Below, one piece after another: positions 19,339 to 28,726 of a DNA stretch of 64,000 nucleotides. The translations under genes and the position numbers were made by a program. How positions within the stretch are numbered: position 1 is the first letter of the stretch; each line of letters starts with the position of its first letter. The notes under the pieces are model-generated. The model worked only from the letters and a program-made list of their open reading frames with translations. It did not search any database and had not been told where the DNA came from. The DNA comes from Nocardia kruczakiae NBRC 101016. Its GTDB lineage: Bacteria; Actinomycetota; Actinomycetes; Mycobacteriales; Mycobacteriaceae. The stretch covers positions 62,001-126,000 of the forward strand of contig NZ_BDBL01000017.1 of NCBI RefSeq assembly GCF_001612965.1. Direction: 5' to 3'.

Positions 19339-20511
19339 ATGTTGGTGAAGGTTCGCAACGACGACCCGTCGCGGCTGTCCAATTCCGAACGGACGGTGGC
19401 GAACTGGCTGAAGACCTGGACCGGCGCACACGCGTTACCCGGTATCGCGGTGGTCGCGGCCGGGGCCGCCGACGCGATCGTGTGGACGCCCAAGACCTGC
19501 GTGGTCGTCGTGATCAAGGACTTCACCGAACGGGCGAGCGGCACCCTCACCGTCTCGGGCTACCGGCCCTGGACCATCGGCGACCGCATCGCGCCGCTGT
19601 CGGGAACCGAGGCCGGAACCGAACCGATGACCGAGATCCGCGCCCGCACCGGCGAGATCGCCGAACTGTTGCGCGGCGCGCCCGGCCGGGAGCGGGTCGG
19701 GGTGACGGGCATGGTGCTGGTGATGCCGCAATTGAGCAGCCGGGTCTCCCTGGAGCAGGGTGACCTGCCCGACGGGATCGATGTGGTGCTCGGCGACGGC
19801 CCCGCGGCCTTGCGCAACTATTTCACCCGGATCACCGCGGACGCACCGGACACCTGGAATGCGGCGCAGGTCGGCCAGGCGCTGGCCGCGCTCGGATTCG
19901 CCGCGGCGGCAAGCCATTCCGATCTCACGGCGGAGGGGTTTCCCGCCCGGCTGGAGCGCACTCCCCCACCGCCGAATCCGGTTCCGTCCCGCGGCCCCAA
20001 ACCGCCGGCCGGTGCGCCGCTTCCCGGGGCCGGTCCGGCCGGTGTCCCGGCCGCCGCCTCCGCAGCGCCGATGTCGCCGGGCGGTGCCCCGGTATCGATG
20101 GCTCGCCCGAATCCGGCGGCGCAAACCGCGCCGGGCACCGTCCCTCAGCCGGTCGCCGCCTCGGGTTTCGGACCCGGCGGTCCCGCGCAGACGGGTCCCG
20201 CGCCGGCCTACGGCCAGAATCAGCAACCGTATTCGGTGCCCTTCGATCCGCGCCCACCGGCGGCTCCGCCGCGGCGCAACCGCAACCGCGGCCTGGTGCC
20301 GCTGGTCCTGCTGGGCGTTCTGGTCGTGGTGCTGGCGCTGGCCGCCATGTGCACCGCGGGCGGCGGGTCCGGCTCGGGCCCCAGCCACGCCCCCGCCCCC
20401 GGTCGCACCGCCACGACGACCACCGCGCCCTACACCCCCGCACCGGAACGCACGGTGCCGCCCTCGACGCCCGGGCACGCGTGCTATCCGTTCCAGCCCG
20501 GCTGCCCGTGA
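19339..20511 (+). CDS. Membrane-anchored protein with NERD-like N-terminal domain
   Basis: A 390-residue protein. Residues 1 to about 150 resemble a nuclease-related (NERD) domain: SNSERTVANWLKTW, then ADAIVWTPKTCVVVVIKDF, where Asp45 and Lys60 align with the D and the K of D...ExK. The Glu of ExK appears to be Val, so catalysis may be lost. A Pro/Ala/Gly-rich linker of about 110 residues follows, then one membrane helix at about 318-341 and a short Thr/Pro-rich outer tail ending CYPFQPGCP. The N-terminus should be cytosolic. ATG 19339 follows CAGGGG. Function unknown. Confidence 0.75.
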   Translation: MLVKVRNDDPSRLSNSERTVANWLKTWTGAHALPGIAVVAAGAADAIVWTPKTCVVVVIKDFTERASGTLTVSGYRPWTIGDRIAPLSGTEAGTEPMTEIRARTGEIAELLRGAPGRERVGVTGMVLVMPQLSSRVSLEQGDLPDGIDVVLGDGPAALRNYFTRITADAPDTWNAAQVGQALAALGFAAAASHSDLTAEGFPARLERTPPPPNPVPSRGPKPPAGAPLPGAGPAGVPAAASAAPMSPGGAPVSMARPNPAAQTAPGTVPQPVAASGFGPGGPAQTGPAPAYGQNQQPYSVPFDPRPPAAPPRRNRNRGLVPLVLLGVLVVVLALAAMCTAGGGSGSGPSHAPAPGRTATTTTAPYTPAPERTVPPSTPGHACYPFQPGCP

Positions 20512-20650
20512 ACCGAGCACCGACGATTGCCCGCCGCAACGGCGCCGAGATGACGCAGGCGACGAGATGACAGCTGGGCCCCGGCAGTACTCGCCGGGGT
20601 CGTGACCGCATATAGCCCGACGTCGGGCGAGACGCGCCGAAGTGGCTGTT

Positions 20651-20674
20651 CCCGGGCGCGGACCGGCGCCCGGG
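20651..20674 (-). terminator. GC hairpin after ctaB
   Basis: A perfect 9-bp G/C stem (20651-20659 with 20666-20674) and 6-base loop lies six bases past the ctaB stop. The spacer to the NERD-like gene (20512-20650) holds nothing else I can name. Confidence 0.6.
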
Positions 20675-20680
20675 GCGATC

Positions 20681-21667
20681 TCAGCCGAACAGCGTCGAGC
20701 CGATGGTGTGCCAGCCGAGGACCGAGTCCACGGCCAGACCGCAGAACACCACGGCGAGGTAGTTGTTGGACTGCAGGAACAGCCGCAGCGGCTTGACCGA
20801 CGCGCCGCGCCGCACGCCGGAATACAGCTGATGTGCCATCAGCAGGAACCAGGCGCCCGCGACGATCGCGACGGCCGCGTACACGACACCCGTCGCCGGA
20901 ATCAGCGCCAGGGTCGCGAGCACGGTCAGCCAGGTGTAGATGACGATCTGCTTGGTGACCACGCGCTCGGTCGCCACCACCGGCAGCATCGGCACGCCGG
21001 CCGCGCGGTAGTCGTCCTTGTAGCGCATAGCCAGCGCCCAGGTGTGCGGCGGCGTCCAGAAGAAGATGACGGCGAACAGCGCGATCGCGGGCCAGCCGAT
21101 GGTACCGGTGACCGCCGACCAGCCGACCAGTGCCGGCATACAGCCCGCGGCGCCGCCCCACACCACGTTCTGCGAGGTCCGGCGCTTGAGGCCGAGGGTG
21201 TAGACGAAGACGTAGAACAGGATCGTCGCGACCACGAGCAGGCCGGAGAGCAGATTGGCCTGCCACCACAGCCAGGCGAACGAGCCCGCGCCGAGGGCGA
21301 CACCGAAGACGAACGCGTTGCGGGTCGGCACCGCCTCGCGCGCCAGCGGACGCTTCGACGTGCGCTTCATGACCTTGTCGATATCGGCGTCGGCGACGCA
21401 GTTCAGGGTGTTGGCACTGGCCGCGCCCATCCAGCCGCCGAACAGGGTGGCCACGATCAACCGGATGTCGACATGGCCGCGGTCGGCCAGCAGCATCGTC
21501 GGGATGGTGGCCACCAGCAGCAGCTCGATGACTCGCGGCTTGGTCAGCGCGATGTAGGCGAGCACCCGGCGGGTCAGCTTCGACAGCGGGCCGCTGCCCT
21601 GGACACGGTCGGCGAGCGCCGTCGCGGAGGAGCCATGCGCATCACCCGGCTGTTGCCCAATCCGCAC
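20681..21667 (-). CDS. ctaB: Heme O synthase (protoheme IX farnesyltransferase, CtaB)
   Basis: A UbiA-family membrane prenyltransferase of 328 residues that adds a farnesyl group to heme B, giving heme O. Both Asp-rich loops are present: [20 protein letters not shown] and the loop with [14 protein letters not shown]. Nine hydrophobic segments can be traced. GTG 21667 is chosen because AGGAGAG lies just before it; an in-frame ATG at 21691 has no such site. M. tuberculosis Rv1451 has the same place next to the tkt operon. CtaA, encoded at 11.5 kb, uses the product. Confidence 0.93.
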   Translation of the reverse strand: MRIGQQPGDAHGSSATALADRVQGSGPLSKLTRRVLAYIALTKPRVIELLLVATIPTMLLADRGHVDIRLIVATLFGGWMGAASANTLNCVADADIDKVMKRTSKRPLAREAVPTRNAFVFGVALGAGSFAWLWWQANLLSGLLVVATILFYVFVYTLGLKRRTSQNVVWGGAAGCMPALVGWSAVTGTIGWPAIALFAVIFFWTPPHTWALAMRYKDDYRAAGVPMLPVVATERVVTKQIVIYTWLTVLATLALIPATGVVYAAVAIVAGAWFLLMAHQLYSGVRRGASVKPLRLFLQSNNYLAVVFCGLAVDSVLGWHTIGSTLFG

Positions 21668-22105
21668 TGTCTCTCCTCGCAGGTGGTGCATCGATCCGGT
21701 AGGGAAGCAACGGTTTCGGCGGCGTGGCGGGCCTCCCGCGCGCAGCCGTTTCCGCTGTCACCGCAGAGCGCGGCGCGGGCGGCGCAGCCTCTACTACAGA
21801 CGATGGTAGACCCCCGCGTGTTGTGCTCCGGCACCCACCCGCCGCGAAACCGCCCGTGCCGCAGGCGATCGGCCCCGGCCGGTCCGGACGCGAGGGCCAC
21901 GTCACATATCCGCCGTCGGCCGCTGTGCGGAATCGCTTCGGCCCGGCACGTCGGCGGCTGTCATCATTCACCGTAACCCCGCGCACCTGCACGGGGTGCG
22001 GGCGAAGGGTTCCCCACTCACGGCGATCAGGCGACCTCTAGGGTGGTGGGTACAGCCCGCAAGCCGCCGTTGTACACACACGAGAAGGTCAGGAGAACCT
22101 CGGTC
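21668..22105. promoter_or_regulatory. Divergent ctaB-tkt control region (438 bases, no gene)
   Basis: The region must hold the promoters for ctaB and for the tkt operon. A TAGGGT hexamer at 22039-22044 could serve as a -10 box for tkt, leaving a leader of about 55 bases with AGGAGA at 22091. Open frames here are short and lack family features. I saw no riboswitch or clear operator. Confidence 0.4.
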
Positions 22106-24250
22106 GTGTCAGTCACAGACGACATCCGCGCACTCACCCAGCCCGCACATCCGGCCGACTGGACCGAACTGGACACCAGAGCAGTCGACACCGTCCGTGT
22201 CCTGGCCGCCGACGCGGTGCAGGCCGCCGGCAACGGCCACCCCGGCACCGCGATGAGCCTGGCGCCGCTGGCCTACACCCTCTACCAGCGGGTCCTGCGC
22301 TACGACCCGAGCGATCCGGACTGGACCGGCCGCGACCGGTTCATCCTCTCGTGCGGACATTCCAGCCTGACCCAGTACATCCAGCTGTATCTGTCGGGAC
22401 TGGGCCTGGAACTCGACGACCTGAGGCACCTGCGCAAGTGGGGTTCGCTGACCCCGGGTCACCCGGAGTTCCGCCACACCAGGGGCGTGGAGATCACCAC
22501 CGGCCCGCTCGGCCAGGGCCTGGCCTCGGCGGTCGGCATGGCGATGGCGGCCCGCCGCGAGCGCGGTCTCTACGACCCGTCCGCCGCGACCGGCGCCAGC
22601 CCGTTCGACCACTTCGTCTACGTCATCGCCTCCGACGGCGACATCGAAGAGGGCGTCACCTCGGAGGCCTCCTCGCTGGCCGGTACCCAGCAGCTGGGCA
22701 ATCTGATCGTCTTCTACGACGACAACCGGATCTCGATCGAGGACGACACCTCCATCGCGCTGACCGAGGACACCGCCGAGCGCTACCGCGCCTACGGCTG
22801 GCACGTGCAGGTCGTCGAGGGCGGTGAGAACGTCACCGGCATCCTGGAGGCGATCGAGGCCGCCCAAGCCGTCACCGACAAGCCGTCGTTCATCCTGCTG
22901 CGCACGATCATCGGCTATCCCGCGCCGAACAAGATGAACACCGGCGCCGCGCACGGTGCCGCGCTGGGCGCCGACGAGGTCGCCGCCACCAAGGAGATCC
23001 TCGGCTTCGATCCGGGCCAGAGCTTCGTCGTCGACGACGAGGTCATCGCCCACACCCGCGGCAACGCCGCCGAGCGCGCCAAGGCCGCCCGCGCCGTCTG
23101 GCAGGAGCAGTTCGACGCGTGGGCGCAGAACAACCCGGAGAACAAGGAGCTGTTCGACCGGCTGCGTGAGCGCCGGCTGCCGAAGGGCTGGACCGAGGGA
23201 CTGCCCTCGTTCGAGCCCGACGCCAAGGGCATGGCCACCCGCAAGGCCTCGGGCAAGGTGCTGGCCGCGCTGGCGCCGGTGCTGCCGGAGCTGTGGGGCG
23301 GTTCGGCCGACCTCGCCGAATCGAACAACACCACCATGCCGGGCGTGCCGAGCTTCGGCCCGGCGTCGATCTCCACCGGTATGTGGAAGGCCGAGCCCTA
23401 CGGCCGCACGCTGCACTTCGGTGTGCGCGAGCACGCGATGGGCTCGATCCTCAACGGCATCGCCCTGCACGGCCCGACCCGGCCCTACGGCGGCACCTTC
23501 CTGGTGTTCTCCGACTACATGCGCCCGGCGGTCCGGCTGGCCGCGCTCATGCGGGTGCCGGCCATCTACGTGTGGACCCACGACTCCATCGGCCTGGGTG
23601 AGGACGGCCCCACCCACCAGCCGATCGAGCATCTCGCCGCGCTGCGTGCCATCCCCGGCCTGAACGTGGTCCGCCCCGGCGACGCCAACGAGACCGTGTA
23701 CGCGTGGCGCACCATCCTCGAGCTCGAAAGTGCCGAGCAGCATTCGCATTTCGTGCCCGCCGACCACCCGCACACCGACGGCCCGTCGGCGCTGGCGCTG
23801 ACTCGCCAGGACGTGCCCACCCTGGAGGGCACCAGCTACGAGGGCGTCTCCCGCGGCGGATACATTCTGGCCGAATCGTCCACCGGCACACCGCAGGTGA
23901 TCCTGATCGCCACCGGTTCCGAACTTCAGCTCGCCGTCGCCGCGCGCACTACGCTGGAGGAGCAGGGCATCGGCACCCGGGTGGTGTCCATGCCGTGCGT
24001 GGAATGGTTCGACGCGCAGGAACAGTCCTACCGCGACGAGGTGCTGCCTCCGCAGATCACCGCCCGCGTCACGGTCGAGGCCGGTATCGCGATGCCGTGG
24101 CACCGCTTCACCGGCAGCGACGGTGAGAACGTCTCGATCGAGCACTTCGGTGCCTCGGCCGACTTCAAGACCCTGTTCCGCGAATTCGGCATCACCGCCG
24201 AAGCCGTCGTCGACGCCGCGAAGCGCTCACTCGACAAGGTGAAGGGATAA
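22106..24250 (+). CDS. tkt: Transketolase
   Basis: Thiamin-diphosphate enzyme of 714 residues that moves two-carbon units between sugar phosphates in the non-oxidative pentose phosphate pathway. Signature regions are AAGNGHPGTAMSLAP near the N-terminus, the cofactor loop SDGDIEEGVTSEASSLAGT with FYDDNRISIEDDT, GVREHAMGSILNGIALHG, and THDSIGLGEDGPTHQPIEHL. GTG 22106 is chosen because AGGAGA precedes it by nine bases. It leads a same-strand block tkt-tal-zwf-opcA-pgl with gaps of six bases or fewer, or overlaps. Confidence 0.97.
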   Translation: MSVTDDIRALTQPAHPADWTELDTRAVDTVRVLAADAVQAAGNGHPGTAMSLAPLAYTLYQRVLRYDPSDPDWTGRDRFILSCGHSSLTQYIQLYLSGLGLELDDLRHLRKWGSLTPGHPEFRHTRGVEITTGPLGQGLASAVGMAMAARRERGLYDPSAATGASPFDHFVYVIASDGDIEEGVTSEASSLAGTQQLGNLIVFYDDNRISIEDDTSIALTEDTAERYRAYGWHVQVVEGGENVTGILEAIEAAQAVTDKPSFILLRTIIGYPAPNKMNTGAAHGAALGADEVAATKEILGFDPGQSFVVDDEVIAHTRGNAAERAKAARAVWQEQFDAWAQNNPENKELFDRLRERRLPKGWTEGLPSFEPDAKGMATRKASGKVLAALAPVLPELWGGSADLAESNNTTMPGVPSFGPASISTGMWKAEPYGRTLHFGVREHAMGSILNGIALHGPTRPYGGTFLVFSDYMRPAVRLAALMRVPAIYVWTHDSIGLGEDGPTHQPIEHLAALRAIPGLNVVRPGDANETVYAWRTILELESAEQHSHFVPADHPHTDGPSALALTRQDVPTLEGTSYEGVSRGGYILAESSTGTPQVILIATGSELQLAVAARTTLEEQGIGTRVVSMPCVEWFDAQEQSYRDEVLPPQITARVTVEAGIAMPWHRFTGSDGENVSIEHFGASADFKTLFREFGITAEAVVDAAKRSLDKVKG

Positions 24251-24253
24251 CCA

Positions 24254-25384
24254 ATGGCACAGAACGAGAATCTCGCCGCACTGTCCAGAGCAGGCGTGTC
24301 GGTGTGGCTCGACGATCTGTCACGCAACCGGATCCGCTCGGGCAATCTCGCCGAACTCGTCGCCACTCGCAGCATCGTCGGCGTGACCACCAACCCGACC
24401 ATCTTCCAGGCCGCGCTGAGCGAGGGTCACGCCTACGACGACCAGGTCAAGGAACTGGCCGCCCAGGGCGCCGATGCCGATGCCGCCATCCGCACGATCA
24501 CCACCGACGACGTTCGCTCGGCCTGCGACGTGCTGGCCGAGGTCTTCGAATCGACCGGTGGCGTCGACGGCCGGATCTCGATCGAAGTGGACCCCCGGCT
24601 GGCCTTCGACACCGACAAGACCGTCGCGCAGGCGGTCGAGCTGTGGAAGATCGTCGACCGGCCGAATCTGTTCATCAAGATTCCGGCCACCGAGGAGGGC
24701 CTGCCCGCGATCACGCGCGTCATCGCCGAAGGAATCAGCGTCAACGTCACGCTGATCTTCTCGGTGCAGCGCTACCTCAGCGTGATGGGCGCCTACCTGG
24801 ACGGCCTGCGCAAGGCGCGCATCGCCGGCCACGACCTGGCCCGCATCCATTCGGTCGCGTCGTTCTTCGTCTCCCGCGTGGACACCGAGATCGACAAGCG
24901 GCTCGAGCAGATCGGTTCCGACGAGGCGCTGGCGTTGCGCGGTAAGGCCGGAATCGCCAACGCGCGTCTGGCCTACGCCGCCTACCAGGACGTGTTCGAC
25001 GGGGGTAACCACACCTCGACCTACTCGCATCTGGCCTCCTCCGGCGGTAACCGGCAGCGGCCGCTGTGGGCGTCCACGGGTGTGAAGAACCCGGACTACC
25101 CCGACACCATGTACATCACCGAGCTGGTGGCGCCGAATACGGTCAACACGCTGCCGGAGAAGACCCTCGAGGCGTTCGCCGACCACGGCGAGCTGCGCGG
25201 GGACACGGTGTCGGGCACGGCAGCCGACGCGCAAGGCGTGTTCGACGCGCTGACCGGCGTGGGAATCGACCTCGACGACGTGTTCGCCGTCCTCGAGCGC
25301 GAAGGTGTCGAGAAGTTCGAGAAGTCGTGGGACGAGCTGCTCACCGCGACCACCGCCGAGTTGAAGAGCACCGGAAGCAACTGA
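24254..25384 (+). CDS. tal: Transaldolase
   Basis: A 376-residue transaldolase of the long actinobacterial type, moving a dihydroxyacetone unit between sugar phosphates. The Schiff-base lysine lies in [14 protein letters not shown]; other family stretches are [33 protein letters not shown] and [18 protein letters not shown]. It begins three bases after the tkt stop with AAGGGA upstream. Confidence 0.97.
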   Translation: MAQNENLAALSRAGVSVWLDDLSRNRIRSGNLAELVATRSIVGVTTNPTIFQAALSEGHAYDDQVKELAAQGADADAAIRTITTDDVRSACDVLAEVFESTGGVDGRISIEVDPRLAFDTDKTVAQAVELWKIVDRPNLFIKIPATEEGLPAITRVIAEGISVNVTLIFSVQRYLSVMGAYLDGLRKARIAGHDLARIHSVASFFVSRVDTEIDKRLEQIGSDEALALRGKAGIANARLAYAAYQDVFDGGNHTSTYSHLASSGGNRQRPLWASTGVKNPDYPDTMYITELVAPNTVNTLPEKTLEAFADHGELRGDTVSGTAADAQGVFDALTGVGIDLDDVFAVLEREGVEKFEKSWDELLTATTAELKSTGSN

Positions 25385-25389
25385 CCGCG

Positions 25390-26952
25390 ATGGCCGGCCA
25401 GAAGAAGACGGCCGCCCCGGGGAATCCGCTGCGCGAGGAGCGCGACAAGCGGCTTCCCCGGATCGCCGGCCCGTGCAGCATGGTGATCTTCGGGGTGACA
25501 GGTGACCTGTCACGCAAGAAACTGATGCCGGCCATCTACGACCTCGCGAACCGGGGGCTGCTGCCACCCGGTTTCGCGCTGGTCGGGTTCGCCCGGCGCG
25601 ACTACGCCGACGAGGATTTCGCTCAGGTCGTCCTCCAGGCGGTCAAGGAGCACGCCCGCACCCCGTTCCGGCAGGAGGTGTGGGATCAGCTGTCGGAAGG
25701 TATCCGCTTCGTCCAGGGCACCTTCGACGACGACGCCGCCTTCGGCACACTCGCGCAGACGCTGAAGAAGCTCGACGCCGAACGCGGCACCGGCGGCAAC
25801 CACGCCTTCTACCTCTCGATTCCGCCGAACGCGTTTCCCGTTGTGCTGGAACAGCTTTCGCGGACGGGTTTGGCGAAGGCCCCGGAGGCGGCACCGGGCA
25901 AACCGCAGTCGTGGCGGCGGGTCGTGATCGAGAAGCCCTTCGGGCACGACCTGAAGAGCGCCCAGGAACTCAATGCCCTGGTCAACCGGGTGTTCCCCGA
26001 GGAGACGGTCTTCCGTATCGACCACTACCTCGGCAAGGAGACGGTGCAGAATCTGCTGGCGCTGCGGTTCGCGAACGAACTGTTCGAACCGATCTGGAAC
26101 GCCAACTTCGTCGACCACGTGCAGATCACGATGGCCGAGGACATCGGATTGGGTGGGCGCGCAGGCTATTACGACGGCATCGGCGCCGCGCGCGACGTGA
26201 TCCAGAACCATCTGCTGCAACTGCTGGCGTTGACGGCGATGGAGGATCCGGTCAGCTTCCAGCCGCGGCAGCTGCAGATCGAGAAGATCAAGGTGCTCTC
26301 GGCGACGAAGCTGGTCGAACCGCTGGAGGAGACCACCGCGCGCGGCCAGTACGCGGCCGGCTGGCAGGGCAGCGAACGCGTGGTGGGCCTGCTCGAGGAG
26401 GAGGGTTTCGATCCGCATTCACGCACCGAGACCTACGCCGCGATCACGCTGAACGTCGACACCCGCCGCTGGGCGGGCGTGCCGTTCTATCTGCGCACCG
26501 GAAAACGCCTGGGGCGCAGGGTCACCGAGATCGCGGTCATGTTCAAGCGGGCTCCGCATCTGCCCTTCGATCAGACCATGACCGAGGAGCTGGGTCAGAA
26601 CGCGCTGGTCATCCGGGTGCAGCCGGACGAGGGCATCACCATGCGGTTCGGCTCGAAGGTGCCCGGATCCAGCATGGAAGTCCGCGACGTCAACATGGAT
26701 TTCAGCTACGGCGAATCGTTCACCGAATCCTCGCCCGAGGCCTACGAGCGGCTCATCCTGGATGTGCTGCTGGGCGAGCCGTCGCTGTTCCCGGTCAACG
26801 AGGAGGTCGAATTGGCGTGGCGCATCCTCGATCCCGTGCTCGATCACTGGGCCGAGGGCGGTAAGCCCGAGTCCTACGAGTCCGGCACCTGGGGTCCGGC
26901 CTCGGCCGACGAGATGCTCGCCCGCACCGGGCGAGAATGGCGGCGGCCATGA
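25390..26952 (+). CDS. zwf: Glucose-6-phosphate dehydrogenase
   Basis: A 520-residue dehydrogenase that opens the oxidative pentose phosphate branch and makes NADPH. The nucleotide loop is VIFGVTGDLSRKKLMPAIYD, and the active-site motif is FRIDHYLGKETVQNLLALRF. ATG 25390 lies five bases after the tal stop; a plausible ribosome site (GGAAG) is rather distant. The frame is open far upstream inside tal, but that part has no homology. In M. tuberculosis this is zwf2 (Rv1447c). Confidence 0.97.
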   Translation: MAGQKKTAAPGNPLREERDKRLPRIAGPCSMVIFGVTGDLSRKKLMPAIYDLANRGLLPPGFALVGFARRDYADEDFAQVVLQAVKEHARTPFRQEVWDQLSEGIRFVQGTFDDDAAFGTLAQTLKKLDAERGTGGNHAFYLSIPPNAFPVVLEQLSRTGLAKAPEAAPGKPQSWRRVVIEKPFGHDLKSAQELNALVNRVFPEETVFRIDHYLGKETVQNLLALRFANELFEPIWNANFVDHVQITMAEDIGLGGRAGYYDGIGAARDVIQNHLLQLLALTAMEDPVSFQPRQLQIEKIKVLSATKLVEPLEETTARGQYAAGWQGSERVVGLLEEEGFDPHSRTETYAAITLNVDTRRWAGVPFYLRTGKRLGRRVTEIAVMFKRAPHLPFDQTMTEELGQNALVIRVQPDEGITMRFGSKVPGSSMEVRDVNMDFSYGESFTESSPEAYERLILDVLLGEPSLFPVNEEVELAWRILDPVLDHWAEGGKPESYESGTWGPASADEMLARTGREWRRP

Positions 26953-27857
26953 TCGTGGACATGCCCGACACCAGTACCCGCGAGGTGACCAAACGCCTGG
27001 TCAGCCTGCGGGAGTCCAACGGCGTGATCGCCATGGGCCGGGTGCTGACGCTGGTGGTGTGCACGCTGGATTCCTCGGAGGCCGAGGACGCCATCGACGC
27101 CGCCAACGACGCCAGCCGCGAACATCCCTGTCGCGTGATCGTGCTCGCGCGCGGCGACCGGTTCTCCGAGACCAAACTCGACGCCCAGATCCGGGTCGGC
27201 GGCGATGCCGGGGCGGCCGAGGTGATAGTGCTGCGGCTGCAGGGCGAACTGGTCAACAACGAGAGCAGCGTCGTCATCCCGTTCCTCCTGCCCGATACTC
27301 CGGTGGTGGCGTGGTGGCCGCGCGGCGCGCCGGAGTTCCCGTCACGGGATTCGGTGGGGCGCTTGGCCATTCGCCGCATCACCGATTCCACCTACGCTCC
27401 CGATCCGCGCGCGGCGATCACCCGGCGGCTGGATTCCTACGCCCCCGGCGACACCGATCTCGCATGGAGCCGGATCACGTTCTGGCGGGCGCTGCTGGCC
27501 TCCGCGCTCGACGTGCCGCCGTACGAGCCGATCGAATCGGTGACCGTGTCCGGCCTGGCGGAGGAACCCGCGCTCGACATCCTGGCGGGATGGCTGGCGG
27601 CCAAACTGGACTGCCCGATCCGCCGGCAGACCGGGGAGTTGAAGGTCGTGCTGCACCGGGCGTCGATCTCGGTCGGGATCGAACGCCCGCAGACGGGCCG
27701 CACCGCGACCCTGACGCGCACCGGTGAGCCGGATCAGCGGTTCGCACTCGCCCGTCGCGAGACCAAGGACTGCCTGGCGGAGGAACTGCGGCGGCTGGAC
27801 GCCGACGAGGTCTACGCCGAGGCACTGGCCGGAATCGGGAAGGTGATCTATGAGTAA
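26949..27857 (+). CDS. opcA: OpcA, glucose-6-phosphate dehydrogenase assembly/redox effector
   Basis: A 302-residue OpcA protein, needed for full activity of Zwf in actinobacteria and cyanobacteria. Family stretches include REHPCRVIVLARGD, LVNNESSVVIPFLLPDTPVV and WWPRGAPEFPSRDSVGRLA, followed by DLAWSRITFWRALLAS. ATG 26949 overlaps the zwf stop (ATGA), so both are made together. Confidence 0.95.
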   Translation: MIVDMPDTSTREVTKRLVSLRESNGVIAMGRVLTLVVCTLDSSEAEDAIDAANDASREHPCRVIVLARGDRFSETKLDAQIRVGGDAGAAEVIVLRLQGELVNNESSVVIPFLLPDTPVVAWWPRGAPEFPSRDSVGRLAIRRITDSTYAPDPRAAITRRLDSYAPGDTDLAWSRITFWRALLASALDVPPYEPIESVTVSGLAEEPALDILAGWLAAKLDCPIRRQTGELKVVLHRASISVGIERPQTGRTATLTRTGEPDQRFALARRETKDCLAEELRRLDADEVYAEALAGIGKVIYE

Positions 27858-28581
27858 GCCGGAGATCGAGGTCTTCGCCGGGCACGACGAACTGGTGACG
27901 GCGGCAGCCGTGCGGTTCGTGCAGGTGGTCACCAGGGCTCAGGCCGAACATGGTTCGGCGTCGGTGGTTCTCACCGGCGGCGGCACCGGCATCGACCTGC
28001 TGAAGAAGGTCCGTCAGGCGCCCGGGGCCGTCGATTTCGCGCGCCTGGACGTGTTCTGGGGCGACGAGCGGTTCGTCCCCGCGGGCGACGCCGAGCGCAA
28101 CGAGTTGCAGGCGCGCGAGGCGTTGCTCGATCACGTGCCGGTGGACCCGGCGCGGGTGCATCCGGTCGCGACCTCCGACGGGGAGTATCCGGATCCGGTC
28201 GAGGCCGCCGCGGAGTACTCGGCGGCGGTGCACGCGCATCTGGCCGAGCACGGCGCATTCGACCTGCATCTGCTCGGCATGGGTGGCGACGCGCATGTGA
28301 ACTCGCTGTTCCCGCATTCCGCGGCCGTGGCGGAGAAGCACGAACTCGTTCTCGCCGTGACCGATTCGCCGAAACCGCCGCCGGTGCGCGTCACCCTGAC
28401 CCTGCCCGCGGTCGCCCGCGCCCGGCACGTGGTCCTGGTGGTCGGCGGCGAGACCAAGGCCGATGCGGTGGCCCAGGCGGTGGCCGGCGCGTCCGCGCTC
28501 GAGATCCCGGCGGCCGGGGCGCACGGCAGTGAATCCACGACCTGGATGCTGGACGAGGCCGCGGCCGCGAAGCTGCCCTGA
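27850..28581 (+). CDS. pgl: 6-Phosphogluconolactonase
   Basis: A 243-residue lactonase that hydrolyses 6-phosphogluconolactone made by Zwf. Family motifs are VVLTGGGTGIDLLKKV, FWGDERFVPAGDAERN and LLGMGGDAHVNSLFPHS. The last motif has GGDAH where GPDGH is usual, a small change near the active His. The start lies inside the end of opcA (eight-base overlap). It closes the pentose phosphate operon; the next gene is on the other strand 145 bases away. Confidence 0.95.
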   Translation: MSKPEIEVFAGHDELVTAAAVRFVQVVTRAQAEHGSASVVLTGGGTGIDLLKKVRQAPGAVDFARLDVFWGDERFVPAGDAERNELQAREALLDHVPVDPARVHPVATSDGEYPDPVEAAAEYSAAVHAHLAEHGAFDLHLLGMGGDAHVNSLFPHSAAVAEKHELVLAVTDSPKPPPVRVTLTLPAVARARHVVLVVGGETKADAVAQAVAGASALEIPAAGAHGSESTTWMLDEAAAAKLP

Positions 28582-28726
28582 CCCGGAGCGCTATCCCGGC
28601 TGGTCGTCGTCCGTCTGCGCCCACGCGGCGACAGGCAGGCTCGGACACACACCGACGAGGTGGCGCGCGGGCAGGATGCGCGCGTAGACGCTCCGGCCGC
28701 ACCCGGCGCGGGGGCCGGGCGAATCC

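Noticed and set aside
21689-21691. ATG 21691 as the ctaB start
   Set aside because: GTG 21667 has AGGAGAG at good spacing, while 21691 has none.
22109-24145. 678-codon open frame opposite tkt
   Set aside because: The protein is low-complexity (Gly, Arg, Val, Asp) and tkt on the other strand is certain.
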